From Cupriavidus sp. WGlv3 (GTDB lineage: Bacteria > Pseudomonadota > Gammaproteobacteria > Burkholderiales > Burkholderiaceae), in assembly GCF_023952475.1 (NCBI RefSeq), contig NZ_JALHRX010000002.1:1-64000 (forward strand): a stretch of 64,000 bases of DNA, in the 5' to 3' direction. The translations under genes and the position numbers were made by a program. Every line of letters starts with the position of its first letter. Within the stretch, counting starts at the first letter, position 1. The notes under the pieces were generated by a model. The model was not told the DNA's origin. It ran no database searches and saw nothing but the letters and a program-made list of their open reading frames with translations. Positions 23,974 to 32,878 of this stretch are shown here, in pieces.

Positions 23974-25560
23974 ATGCGCAGGCAGACTCACGGCGGAGCG
24001 GGAAAGGATCGCCTTTCCGCCCTCGACTTCAGGCAGTTCGAGCCGCACTTCAGGCTGCTCGCCGATGGCATTCCTCACATGATCATGACCGCCGATGCGG
24101 ATGGTCAGATCGATTACTGCAACCGGCGGTGGACCAGCTATACCGGCCTTGGCCTCGACCAGACCCGGTCCGGCGCCTGGAAATCGGCCGTCCACCCCGA
24201 GGACATCGCGCACAATCTCGGCCGCTGGGCAGACGCGGTGGCGCAGGGCCGCGAATACGAGATCGAATATCGCCTGAAACGGGCATCCGATGGCGCCTAC
24301 CGGTGGCACCTCGAACGCGGGTCGCCATTGAAGGATGCCGACGGCAAGATCGTGAAATGGCTCGCATCCAGCACCGATATCGAAGCGCTGAAGCAAGCCC
24401 AGGCGTCCGCTGAAAGCGCCAACCATGCCAAGACGGAATTCCTGTCGAACATGAGCCATGAGTTGCGCAATCCGCTGAACGCCATCCTTGGCTTCGCGCA
24501 GGTGATGGCCTCCGAGTCTCCGCCTCCGACTGCGTCGCAGCAGGCCAGCATCGACCAGATCCTGAAAGCGGGCTGGCATTTGCTGGAGCTCATCAACGAA
24601 GTGCTTGACTTGGCCAGAATAGAAGCCGGCCAGGCGTCGCTGTCCCCCGAGCCGGTTTCGGTCATCGACACCTTGCACGAGTGCCAGGCAATGCTTGAGC
24701 AGCAAGCAGTGAAACGCGCGGTCCGCATGCGGTTTCCCGCGGCCACGCCACCCTGCTTCGTCCGTGCCGACCGGACCCGCCTGAAGCAGATCCTTCTAAA
24801 CCTGCTTTCCAATGCCATCAAGTACAACCGGGACCGGGGCTCGGTCGATGTGCAGGTGACGACGACGGGACATCGCGTATGCGTCAGCGTGCGCGACACC
24901 GGCACGGGGTTGACACCGGAACGGCTCGCCCAGCTATTCCAGCCGTTCAACCGCCTCGGACATGAGGCGGGCCCCGTGGAGGGCACCGGCATCGGGCTCG
25001 TGGTAGCCAGGCGACTGGCCGAGCTGATGGGTGGGACCATCGACGTTGAAAGCACGCCCGGCGTGGGCAGCGTGTTTCGGGTCGAACTGCCTGCCGCCGC
25101 CCCTCCGGCAATCTCTGGCGAAAGCACGGACACCGCCGCGCCCGTCCGGGCGCGTGTCGAATCCTCGAGCACGGTGCATACCTTGCTGTATGTGGAAGAC
25201 AATCCGGCGAACCTCAAGCTCCTCGAGCAACTTGTCGCGCGCCGGGCAGATGTGCGTTTGTTGTCCGCGGCCACGGGGACGCTCGGCGTCGAACTTGCGC
25301 GCACTGCCCTGCCCGAGGTGATCGTGATGGACATCCATTTGCCCGACATCAACGGCATCGACGCACTGGAGCGCCTGCGCCACGACCCAGTGACGCGGCA
25401 TATCCCGGTCATCGCCCTCAGTGCCAACGCGATGCCGCGCGACATCGAGCGTGGCGTGAAGGCAGGATTCTTTCGATACCTGACCAAGCCGATCAGGATT
25501 CAGGAGTTCATGGACGCACTGAACGCAGCGCTGGAACCGCCGCGAACCAGCTTGCCATGA
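23974..25560 (+). CDS. PAS-containing hybrid histidine kinase with C-terminal receiver
   Basis: The 528-residue protein has no membrane segment. A PAS/PAC sensor spans about residues 25-140 (FRLLADGIPHMIMTADADGQ, GAYRWHLERGSPLKDADG). Then come the dimerisation/His box NMSHELRNPLNAILGF (His162), an ATPase domain with N box LNLLSNAIKYN, and G boxes DTGTGL and GTGIGLVVARRLAE. The receiver has the phospho-acceptor Asp453 in VIVMDIHLPDING and Lys in LTKP. It is a cytoplasmic sensor, perhaps for redox or a small ligand. Its stop overlaps the start of the cyclase gene (ATGA), so the two form a signalling pair. A weak GGGGG ribosome site precedes the ATG. Confidence 0.9.
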   Translation: MRRQTHGGAGKDRLSALDFRQFEPHFRLLADGIPHMIMTADADGQIDYCNRRWTSYTGLGLDQTRSGAWKSAVHPEDIAHNLGRWADAVAQGREYEIEYRLKRASDGAYRWHLERGSPLKDADGKIVKWLASSTDIEALKQAQASAESANHAKTEFLSNMSHELRNPLNAILGFAQVMASESPPPTASQQASIDQILKAGWHLLELINEVLDLARIEAGQASLSPEPVSVIDTLHECQAMLEQQAVKRAVRMRFPAATPPCFVRADRTRLKQILLNLLSNAIKYNRDRGSVDVQVTTTGHRVCVSVRDTGTGLTPERLAQLFQPFNRLGHEAGPVEGTGIGLVVARRLAELMGGTIDVESTPGVGSVFRVELPAAAPPAISGESTDTAAPVRARVESSSTVHTLLYVEDNPANLKLLEQLVARRADVRLLSAATGTLGVELARTALPEVIVMDIHLPDINGIDALERLRHDPVTRHIPVIALSANAMPRDIERGVKAGFFRYLTKPIRIQEFMDALNAALEPPRTSLP

Positions 25561-26744
25561 TCGACACGGCGGATATCCTCGCTGCAAGAATCCTCGTCGT
25601 TGACGATCTCGAGGCCAACGTCCTGCTGCTCGAGGCCATGTTGCATGGGGCCGGCTACACCCGTGTCGAGGCAACCACCGATCCACGCACGGTCGGCGAG
25701 CTTCACCGCAGGAATCACTATGACCTGATTGTGCTGGATCTTCAGATGCCGGGCATGGATGGCTTCGAAGTCATGGCGCACCTCCAGGCCGTACAGCCGG
25801 AAAGCTACCTGCCGGTGATCGTCATCACCGCCCAGCCCGATCACAAGCTGCGAGCACTTCGGGCCGGAGCGAGAGATTTCGTGAGCAAGCCGTTCGACCT
25901 CGGCGAGGTGCTGATGCGGGTAAGGAACATGTTGGAAGTGCGCCTGCTCCACTGTGAGTCCCTGCGGTACGGCGAGGAACTCGAGCGCAAGGTATGTGAA
26001 CTGGAAGCGAGCAGGGAAACGATCGTTCACCAAAGCGATGAACTCAGGCAGCTCTACGAAAAACTTGTTCGCGAGCAACAGGTCACCGAACGGCTGCTCC
26101 TTAATGTACTGCCGGCGCCCGTTGCCGAACGGTTGAAGCTGCGATTCGATCTCATCGCCCCCGGTCCGCCCGAAATCATTGCCGACAGGTTCGAGGAAGT
26201 GTCGGTGCTGTTTGCCGACCTCGTCCAGTTCACCTGCTTCTCTCCTGCCATGAGCCCCGAAGGCCTGGTAGCCGTACTAAACGAGATCTTCGCTGAGTTT
26301 GACGATATCGCGGAGAACCGCGGGCTGGAGAAGATCAAAACGATCGGCGACGCCTATATGGCAGCGGCCGGCCTTCCCGTCCCTGCTGACGACCACGCGG
26401 CCCGGGCCGCTCACATGGCACTGGACATGCTGGATTTCCTGACCCGGTTTAACCAGCAAAGCGGCTTCAGCTTGCAACTGCGGGTCGGTATCCACAGCGG
26501 CGCGGTCGTTGCCGGCGTGATCGGCCGACGAAAATTCATCTATGACTTGTGGGGCGAAACCGTCAATATTGCCAGCCGGATGGAGTCCCACGGTATTGCC
26601 GGCCGTGTTCAGATATCGGAATCCACCAAGGAACAGCTGGGGGAATCCTTCCTGCTGGAAGCGCGCGGAACCATCAACGCGAAGGGAATCGGCGAGCTAC
26701 GGACATGGTATGTAGCTGGACGAACCACTGACGGCTCTCGGTAA
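25557..26744 (+). CDS. receiver-coiled coil-class III adenylate cyclase
   Basis: The 395-residue protein has a receiver domain (Asp61 in LIVLDLQMPGMDG, Lys in VSKPFDL), a probable coiled coil (about 130-185) and a class III cyclase domain from about 213. Metal-binding Asp221 (VLFADLVQFT) and Asp265 (IGDAYMAA) are present. The base-selecting positions are Lys261 (KIKTIGD) and Asp in YDLWGETVN, the adenylate rather than guanylate pattern. The transition-state Asn and Arg are in TVNIASRME. It should make cAMP under control of receiver phosphorylation, probably by the kinase just upstream (4-nt overlap). Confidence 0.9.
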   Translation: MIDTADILAARILVVDDLEANVLLLEAMLHGAGYTRVEATTDPRTVGELHRRNHYDLIVLDLQMPGMDGFEVMAHLQAVQPESYLPVIVITAQPDHKLRALRAGARDFVSKPFDLGEVLMRVRNMLEVRLLHCESLRYGEELERKVCELEASRETIVHQSDELRQLYEKLVREQQVTERLLLNVLPAPVAERLKLRFDLIAPGPPEIIADRFEEVSVLFADLVQFTCFSPAMSPEGLVAVLNEIFAEFDDIAENRGLEKIKTIGDAYMAAAGLPVPADDHAARAAHMALDMLDFLTRFNQQSGFSLQLRVGIHSGAVVAGVIGRRKFIYDLWGETVNIASRMESHGIAGRVQISESTKEQLGESFLLEARGTINAKGIGELRTWYVAGRTTDGSR

Positions 26745-26885
26745 TCGCCCGCTGGCCGCGACGCCGCATGGTTCCACCATTGATTTCAGGCCGCCTTAAC
26801 ACAGGCTCGAGCCCATCCCCCGCTCACGCTCGTTTCGTCCTTCGCCCGGAGCTTCGCCTGAAGTCGGTACCCGGCCCCATCTGCT

Positions 26886-26942
26886 TTCCAGTCGCGCATG
26901 GTCAGCGTCAGGGTGCCGCCGTCGGGCATGGCATGGATGACG
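26886..26942 (-). pseudogene. possible remnant of a histidine-kinase ATPase domain
   Basis: The minus-strand frame here reads HAMPDGGTLTLTMRDW. Over about 50 bp it is nearly identical, at DNA level, to the N-box region of the histidine kinase at 56736-58760 (HAMPDGGTLTLATRDW). The reading frame continues past this on both sides with no recognisable kinase motifs, and there is no start. The 285-bp stretch 26745-27029 shows nothing else I can identify. Confidence 0.4.
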
Positions 26943-27029
26943 CGCACGGCCTCGCCGCGACCGGCTACCGGAACCTCTGCCTCGAGCGCATCGGCTGGTA
27001 TGGCAGGCTCTTGCCGGCGGCATGCGGCA

Positions 27030-27458
27030 TTAGCTTCTGGGCCAAAGGATCAATTGCGTGTTGCGAAAACTGGCGATCAGGGCATTGTCGCCCCCGCGAC
27101 GGACCTCGGCATCCCAGACCTGGGTGGTGCGTCCTTTGTGGATGGGTCGCGCGGTGCAAACCACGATGCCATCGCGCGCCGTTCCAAGCATGTTGCTCTT
27201 GAGTTCCACGGTGGTGAACCCACTGGCCCCTGATGGCAAGCTTCGCACGGTTCCGTAGCCGCAGCACGTATCCGCGAGCGAGACCACCGTTCCCGCATGC
27301 AAGTAGCCATTCCAGGCTTCCAGGGCTCGACGCACTTCAAGCGTCGCCACCACCTCATCTGGCTCGACTTTGACAAAGCACATGCCAAGCAGGCCAGGCA
27401 GATAGTCGGCCCCGGCCGCATTCCATTCTTCCAGCGTAACGGGAGGAGTAATGTCCAT
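27030..27458 (-). CDS. PaaI-family hotdog-fold thioesterase
   Basis: The 142-residue protein shows the PaaI hotdog pattern: LGMCFVKVEPDEVVATLEV, then EAWNGYLHAGTVVSLADTC with the central-helix HAG, and ELKSNMLGTARDGIVVCTARPIHKGRTTQVWD. It probably hydrolyses an acyl- or aryl-CoA ester. It is encoded singly, between the cyclase and a TetR gene that is read in the same direction 117 nt upstream. It could relieve CoA trapping during aromatic acid metabolism, but no specific substrate is indicated. Confidence 0.85.
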   Translation of the reverse strand: MDITPPVTLEEWNAAGADYLPGLLGMCFVKVEPDEVVATLEVRRALEAWNGYLHAGTVVSLADTCCGYGTVRSLPSGASGFTTVELKSNMLGTARDGIVVCTARPIHKGRTTQVWDAEVRRGGDNALIASFRNTQLILWPRS

Positions 27459-27575
27459 TAGTCACCTCGATGCCTGACAGGAGCAGTCCGCCATTCTACG
27501 GCCTTCTCGGCCAGCTAGCGCGACCATGTCCGGCGCCGCCCGGATCCCCGTCATCCTGTCCCGGCCAGGCTTCGG

Positions 27576-28292
27576 TTATCCGCGTCGCGCAGAGCGTCTT
27601 TTTGCCGAACTGGCGCCGCCCTCTCCTGCAGTCAGGGATGGCGCGGCTTTACTCTCGGTCTCGCTCGCCTGTTGCTTGACGCCAGAGATGATCAGTTCCA
27701 GCCCCGTTCTGAAGCGTGCGTCGAAATCGGTAGAAAAGATCGCCTCGCGCGCAGCAAAATTCCTCGGATAGCTGCGTTTCGCCAGTTCCTCGAAGGCAGA
27801 CTTGCGTGAAGCGACATCGAACTCGCCGTGGGGTCCGAGTGCCTGTTCTTCCATCACAAAACCCAGGATGTAATAGAGCACGCTGAAGGAATACGTCGAA
27901 GCACGGGACAGATCGACGCCGGCCAGCGCGAATGCTTCCAGCATCGACTCGTTGATGCGCAGCACGTTGTCCGACACGACATAAGTCCCCGCAAAGACAC
28001 GGGCACCATCACGGTGCTTCAGTAGCGCCTGCCGCAGCGCCGCGGCAGTTTGTCTGAGCCGGCTGTCCCACGGCTGATCCGCGCTCTGGGGCAGGACAAC
28101 ATTCATCACGAGCGCGTCCGCCATAGCATCAATCAGTGCTTGTTTCCCGCTGAAATGCCAATAGAGGGAGGGCGCCTGTATGTCGAGGGCCAGCGCCAGC
28201 TTGCGCAGCGTCAATCCATCAAGGCCCTCCTGATCCAGAAGGTCTAAGGCAGCTCGAATGACCTGGTCACGTTGAATCTTTGGAGCTTTCAT
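27576..28292 (-). CDS. TetR-family regulator with TetR_C domain
   Basis: The 238-residue protein begins with the helix-turn-helix QRDQVIRAALDLLDQEGLDG then LTLRKLALALDIQAPSLYWH, the exact pattern of tetracycline-repressor-type TetR proteins. A helical C-domain with FALAGVDLSRASTYSFSVL follows. It is divergent from the aldolase/monooxygenase operon. Two TetR-type palindromes lie in the 145-bp gap. It should repress that operon and itself until an aromatic ligand binds. The start ATG at 28292 matches the conserved domain start. Confidence 0.9.
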   Translation of the reverse strand: MKAPKIQRDQVIRAALDLLDQEGLDGLTLRKLALALDIQAPSLYWHFSGKQALIDAMADALVMNVVLPQSADQPWDSRLRQTAAALRQALLKHRDGARVFAGTYVVSDNVLRINESMLEAFALAGVDLSRASTYSFSVLYYILGFVMEEQALGPHGEFDVASRKSAFEELAKRSYPRNFAAREAIFSTDFDARFRTGLELIISGVKQQASETESKAAPSLTAGEGGASSAKRRSARRG

Positions 28293-28311
28293 TCACATCG
28301 GTGTTTGCAAT

Positions 28312-28359
28312 CTAACACTGTTAGTGTACCATCGACCTCGATTACCTAACGGTGTTAGG
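28312..28359. promoter_or_regulatory. two TetR-type operators between divergent genes
   Basis: CTAACACTGTTAG (28312-28324, perfect 6-bp arms) and CTAACGGTGTTAG (28346-28358, inside the longer CCTAACGGTGTTAGG) are 34 bp apart start to start, about three helical turns. They lie 20 and 54 bp upstream of the TetR start and 80-125 bp before the aldolase gene. Confidence 0.8.
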
Positions 28360-28437
28360 TTTCGAACCCGCTGAGCCAAGCCGCGCAGACGAGCGCCGCT
28401 GAGCGAGAGATGGCAGGAATAACCAAGGAGGCAGCAG

Positions 28438-29223
28438 ATGACGCATGAGGACCGGAAGCGCTTCACGGAAGATCAGGTCAAACGGTTGGCGGGCGGGCTT
28501 CGATTCGGCGGCTGGACGGAAGAGGAGAAGATCGCGCTTGCATGTCGCATGCTGGCGCTCGAAGGGCACTCGCGCACCCTCGCGGGGCAAATTACGGTGA
28601 GAAGCGCCGGGGGCACGTTCCTGACAACTCCACTGGCGGTGGGTTTCGACGAGATCGACGCCGACCAGATCATTCGCATCGACGAATCGATCAACGTCAT
28701 CGATGGCAAGGGCGCTGCCAATCCAGCGATCCGGTTTCACCTTTGGATATACCGCGAGCGTCCGGACGTCAATTGCATCATCCATACACACCCGCCTTAC
28801 GTATCGGCCCTGTCCATGACCGGGACGCGCTTGCGCGTGGCCCACATGGATGCCACGCCGTTTGCCGATGACTGCGGCTTTCTTGCTGAATGGCCCGGAC
28901 TGCCGATCGCCGACAGCGAAGGCGAGATCATTGCCACGGCGCTCGGAAAAAACCGCAGCGTGCTGCTTGCCCATCACGGTTTTCTCTGCGCCACCGGGTC
29001 CATCGAGGAGTCGGCTTATCTGTCGATGCTGATCGAGAACGCCGCGCAGCTGCAACTGATGGCTGAGTCGACCGGCTCGATTGCCGAACTCGACGCTGGC
29101 CTGGCAAGGGAATCCCATGACTTTCTGCTGCGCCCGGAAATCGTCCAGGCGAGCTTTGCAATGTTCGCCCGCCGGGCGCTCCGCGCCAGTATGCCAACGC
29201 CATGGGCCGGCCATGCTTACTGA
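28438..29223 (+). CDS. class II aldolase/adducin-family protein
   Basis: The 261-residue protein has the zinc-binding motif CIIHTHPPYVSAL and the third-ligand region LLAHHGFLCATGSIEESAY. The AGQITVRSAGG substrate loop is at the N-terminal end. This is the class II aldolase fold, used both for retro-aldol cleavage and for decarboxylation of aromatic acids such as dihydroxyphthalate. GGAGGCAG lies before the ATG. It is the first gene of a four-gene operon with a flavin hydroxylase, aldehyde dehydrogenase and RidA-like protein, which favours a role in aromatic breakdown, either as decarboxylase or aldolase. Confidence 0.85.
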   Translation: MTHEDRKRFTEDQVKRLAGGLRFGGWTEEEKIALACRMLALEGHSRTLAGQITVRSAGGTFLTTPLAVGFDEIDADQIIRIDESINVIDGKGAANPAIRFHLWIYRERPDVNCIIHTHPPYVSALSMTGTRLRVAHMDATPFADDCGFLAEWPGLPIADSEGEIIATALGKNRSVLLAHHGFLCATGSIEESAYLSMLIENAAQLQLMAESTGSIAELDAGLARESHDFLLRPEIVQASFAMFARRALRASMPTPWAGHAY

Positions 29224-29304
29224 ACAGCCGTCATGTCCAAACACGTCGGAAATGGCCACCGACAACGACCTGCGCCCCAAGAACCAATGCCTCGGGAGAA
29301 AAAA

Positions 29305-30849
29305 ATGCTTATGAAATATCAAGTCGTCATTGCCGGTGCTGGTCCGGTAGGGTGCTGGCTGGCGGGAGAATTGCAACTCGCCGGAATCGCGACACTAGTG
29401 CTGGAACAAAGCGAATCGATTGATCCTCAGTCGCGGGCTTTGACGGTGCACCCACGCACGATCGAGACCTTCGCATCGCGCGGCGTGGCAAAGGCGTTTC
29501 TCGACGAGGGCGTTGCAATCCCTGCCGGACATTTTGGGCTGCTGGATTACCGGCTCAACTTCCGTCCGCTCGAGTCGCCGTATCCCTTTACCTTGGCGAT
29601 TCTTCAAGCGCGGACGACCGAGCTGCTGCAACAGCGCGCACGCGATCTCGGCGCCGAGATCCGGCGCGGGCACCAAGTCCAGTCGTTTACGGAAACCGAA
29701 TCGACCGTCACCGTCGCGGTGCAAGGCCCGAACGGGCCCTACTCCGTGGACGCTGAGTACCTCGTCGGCTGCGATGGCGTGCGCAGCACGGTACGGAACT
29801 GCGCCGGGATTCCCTTCCCCGGTACCGATGCCACCGTCTACGGATGGCTGGGTGACGTCATTCTGGACGCCCCGCCCGACGACGTTGCCATCAACAAATG
29901 GACCTCCGCCGGAGCGATTGCGGTAGTCAAGCTCCCGGGAGAGCGTCATCGGCTGGTCGGCATTTCTCCGGATGACGTCCGATCGGATCGTCCCGGAGCG
30001 TTCACGCTCGAGGAACTGCGGGCAAAAACCGTAGCGATCATGGGGACTGACTATGGCATGCACAGTCCTTCGTGGCTGTCGCGCTATAACAATACCGCCC
30101 GGCAGGCGGAAGCTTACCGAAAGGGACGCATCCTGCTGGCCGGCGACGCTGCGCACCAGCATATGCCAGCCGGCGGCGTCGGCCTGAACGTCGGTATCCA
30201 GGACGCCATGAACCTTGGATGGAAGCTCGCAGCAACGATCAACGGCTGGGCGCCGGCGGGACTGCTCGACAGCTACCACGCCGAACGCCATCCGGTCGGC
30301 CAGAACCTGCTGGAGCACACTCAGGCGCAGACGCTGCTGATGAGTGTCTTCACCAATGAATGCAGGGATCTGCGTTCATTGCTCCAGAAGCTGATCCTGG
30401 AGAATCCGGCGCTCGAGATAAGCCTGGTCAAGCGGCTGACTGGTCTGTCGGTTGCCTACCCGTCCGCCGATCCGGCTCATGCTCTCGTCGGACAGCGTGT
30501 TCCAGACCTGATGTTCCAACGTTCCAGCGAAGGCATGTTCCAGAAGCTTCATAACGGGCGCTATGTCCTGCTCGATCTGCGAGCCGATACGGCGCGGTCC
30601 AGCCCACTCGGCGGCGATGACCTTGGCCCCCACGCCAGCGCTTGCGTGGACATGCATTTCACTGCGTTGGCGCCCGATGCGCCCGCCCCCTGGGCCGGTC
30701 TCACCGCCATGCTGGTGCGTCCTGACGGATATCTGGCCTGGGCGAGCGAGGACCACGAGACGGCGGCACTAAAAGCCGAGTTAGCCAAGATAGGCAGCGC
30801 AACGTTTGCGCCAGTCTCGGCAGCATCGATCACCGCGGAGGTCCGCTGA
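29305..30849 (+). CDS. FAD-dependent aromatic hydroxylase (PheA/MhpA type)
   Basis: The 514-residue protein has the flavin motif VVIAGAGPVGCWLAGELQLAG, the DG motif CDGVRSTVR (in YLVGCDGVRST) and the second FAD motif ILLAGDAAHQHMPAGGVGLN. A thioredoxin-like C-terminal domain covers about the last 150 residues. This is the phenol/3-hydroxyphenylpropionate hydroxylase class of NAD(P)H-dependent monooxygenases. The ATG at 29305 was chosen because GGGAG sits upstream; upstream codons in frame have no family similarity. The stop overlaps the next ATG by one base (TGATG). Confidence 0.88.
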   Translation: MLMKYQVVIAGAGPVGCWLAGELQLAGIATLVLEQSESIDPQSRALTVHPRTIETFASRGVAKAFLDEGVAIPAGHFGLLDYRLNFRPLESPYPFTLAILQARTTELLQQRARDLGAEIRRGHQVQSFTETESTVTVAVQGPNGPYSVDAEYLVGCDGVRSTVRNCAGIPFPGTDATVYGWLGDVILDAPPDDVAINKWTSAGAIAVVKLPGERHRLVGISPDDVRSDRPGAFTLEELRAKTVAIMGTDYGMHSPSWLSRYNNTARQAEAYRKGRILLAGDAAHQHMPAGGVGLNVGIQDAMNLGWKLAATINGWAPAGLLDSYHAERHPVGQNLLEHTQAQTLLMSVFTNECRDLRSLLQKLILENPALEISLVKRLTGLSVAYPSADPAHALVGQRVPDLMFQRSSEGMFQKLHNGRYVLLDLRADTARSSPLGGDDLGPHASACVDMHFTALAPDAPAPWAGLTAMLVRPDGYLAWASEDHETAALKAELAKIGSATFAPVSAASITAEVR

Positions 30850-32324
30850 TGAACGCTTACTCGCCGCAACCGCTCAAGGCCAACGACGGCTCACCAGTCT
30901 TGCCCGACTGCATGCTTATTGGCGGTGTCCTGGTCAAAGGCGCCGCCACCATGGACGTAGTGAATCCGGCCACTGGCATGGTACTGGGTGTCGCGCCGCG
31001 CGCATCGGCCAACCAGGTTGAGCAAGCCATAGCCAGCGCAAAAGCAGCGCTGGAAACGTGGTCGCGCAGCGATCTGACGCACCGGCGCCGTGTGCTACGG
31101 GACATTGCCGACATCGTCGATGCGAATGCCAGCCAGCTTGCATGCCTGCTCACGCAGGAACAGGGCAAACCCATTGGCGATGCGATAATGGAAGTCCGGG
31201 GCACAGCCACGTTCTTTCGGCATGTCGCCGACGCCGAACTGGTGCCGACTTCCCTCGAACACAGTGGGGTCCGCCAGGTCGAACTGCATCGACGTCCGCT
31301 GGGTGTGGTCGCGGTGATCGTGCCTTGGAATTTCCCCTTGCTGCTGATGGCCTTCAAGGTTCCTGGCGCGCTCCTGACCGGCAACACTGTCGTGATCAAG
31401 CCCGCAGCGACGACCCCGCTGACGACACTGATGTTCGCCCGGCTGGTTGCCTCCATCGTTCCGGCCGGCGTTCTCAATGTGATAACCGACAGCAACGACC
31501 TGGGCAGCATTCTGACCTCGCATCTGGATGTCGCGAAGGTGTCGTTTACCGGGTCCACCGCGACCGGGTATTCGGTGATGGCCAATGCGGCGAAAACGCT
31601 GAAGCGTGTCACCCTCGAGCTGGGCGGAAACGACCCGGCCATCGTGCTCGATGACGCCGTTCCGGCAGACATCGCGCAGGGCATCTTCCGTGCCGCCTTC
31701 TTCAATGCAGGTCAGGCGTGCATTGCCATCAAACGTCTGTACATCCACGCATCCATCTACGACGAACTTTGCGCTGAGCTGGTCAGTCTTGCCACAGGCG
31801 TCACGGTTGGCGACGGATTGGACAGCCGGACGACCATGGGGCCACTCCAGAATCGTGCCCAGTATGAAAAGGTCAAGGACATCCTGGCGGACGCCGCTAC
31901 GAAGGGACGGATTGTTACTGGCGGCCAGATCGAGGATTGCGCAGGCTACTTCATCCGTCCGACCATCGTCGCTGACATCGAGGAAGGCGCCCGCCTGGTC
32001 GACGAGGAGCAGTTTGGCCCGGCGCTTCCGCTAATTCGTTATACCGATCTCGACGACGCCATTCGGCGCGCGAATGCCAGCGAATACGGTCTCGGGGCGT
32101 CGGTGTGGTCCTCGGACGTGAGCCGGGCCCGCGATGTGGCGGAACGACTGGTATGCGGCAGCGTCTGGATCAACCAGCATCTTGATCTGGCCCCGCATAT
32201 TCCGCAGGCGGGCGCAAAGCAGTCCGGGTTCGGCGTAGAACTTGGCGGCGAAGGTCTGCTGGAGTTTACCCAGATTCAAGTCGTCAACATCAAGGGCGAC
32301 AGCGCACAAAAGGAGCTGAGTTGA
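30849..32324 (+). CDS. aldehyde dehydrogenase
   Basis: The 491-residue protein carries the family signatures VIVPWNFPLLL (NAD-binding Asn), the FTGSTATG turn, ELGGNDPAIV (catalytic Glu) and FFNAGQACIAIKR (catalytic Cys). It oxidises an aldehyde to an acid with NAD(P)+. It overlaps both neighbours by one base, so it is translated together with the hydroxylase and the RidA-like protein. In the 2-aminophenol/2-aminomuconate pathways an ALDH acting on a muconic semialdehyde is paired with a RidA-family deaminase. This pairing is similar, but no ring-cleavage dioxygenase gene is present here. Confidence 0.9.
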   Translation: MNAYSPQPLKANDGSPVLPDCMLIGGVLVKGAATMDVVNPATGMVLGVAPRASANQVEQAIASAKAALETWSRSDLTHRRRVLRDIADIVDANASQLACLLTQEQGKPIGDAIMEVRGTATFFRHVADAELVPTSLEHSGVRQVELHRRPLGVVAVIVPWNFPLLLMAFKVPGALLTGNTVVIKPAATTPLTTLMFARLVASIVPAGVLNVITDSNDLGSILTSHLDVAKVSFTGSTATGYSVMANAAKTLKRVTLELGGNDPAIVLDDAVPADIAQGIFRAAFFNAGQACIAIKRLYIHASIYDELCAELVSLATGVTVGDGLDSRTTMGPLQNRAQYEKVKDILADAATKGRIVTGGQIEDCAGYFIRPTIVADIEEGARLVDEEQFGPALPLIRYTDLDDAIRRANASEYGLGASVWSSDVSRARDVAERLVCGSVWINQHLDLAPHIPQAGAKQSGFGVELGGEGLLEFTQIQVVNIKGDSAQKELS

Positions 32325-32728
32325 TGGCAAACAGCGTACGCAGGATTAGTCCCCGGGGGCTTCCGCAACTTGAGAGCGTGATCTCCCACGCGCTTGTCGT
32401 GGAGCCGGCAGGCTTGATCTATACCTCAGGCCAGCTTTCCTGGGACGAGAGCGGTGCATTGGTTGACGGAACGATGCTCGAGCAGTTTCGCCGGGCCTAT
32501 GCCAACCTGGATCTCGTGCTTCAGGCCGCAGGGTCTTCGCGGGAAAAGATCGTGAACGAGGTGATCTACCTGGTCGGCTATTCACCTGAAACCGCCGGGG
32601 AACTGGTGGCAGCGCTGGCATCGGAACGGCCGCCGGGATCCGTTCCGCCCACGAGTACCGTCGTCGGGGTCCAGACGCTTTTTGCGCCCGGCTTCCTGGT
32701 CGAGGTGCAAGTGGTGGCAACGACCTGA
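32324..32728 (+). CDS. RidA-family protein (second, lacks deaminase Arg)
   Basis: The 134-residue protein has the RidA fold (LIYTSGQLSWDESGALV, REKIVNEVIYLVGY, FLVEVQVVATT). The strand carrying the deaminase Arg in classical RidA reads VPPTSTVVGV, so that Arg is missing here as well. AAGGAG lies 8 nt before the ATG at 32324. A role as 2-aminomuconate-deaminase-like hydrolase is possible from the neighbours, since that enzyme is a RidA relative, but the missing Arg means a different chemistry must be considered. Confidence 0.85.
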   Translation: MANSVRRISPRGLPQLESVISHALVVEPAGLIYTSGQLSWDESGALVDGTMLEQFRRAYANLDLVLQAAGSSREKIVNEVIYLVGYSPETAGELVAALASERPPGSVPPTSTVVGVQTLFAPGFLVEVQVVATT

Positions 32729-32878
32729 ACAGGTTGCGCGCGGCGTCCCGCGGCGTGCACACGGGACGGGGTAGCGCCAGGCAAGTCTGCCGCAAGACCA
32801 CCTGGCGCTATCCGGCAACATCCACCAAAGTGCACATTGCTCGCAGGATTCGCGGCTCCGGCCGCGCCGCCTGCCGGA

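Noticed and set aside
25557-26744. Calling the cyclase a guanylate cyclase or a GGDEF protein
   Set aside because: Lys261 and the Asp in YDLWGETVN give the adenylate pattern, and there is no GG(D/E)EF motif.
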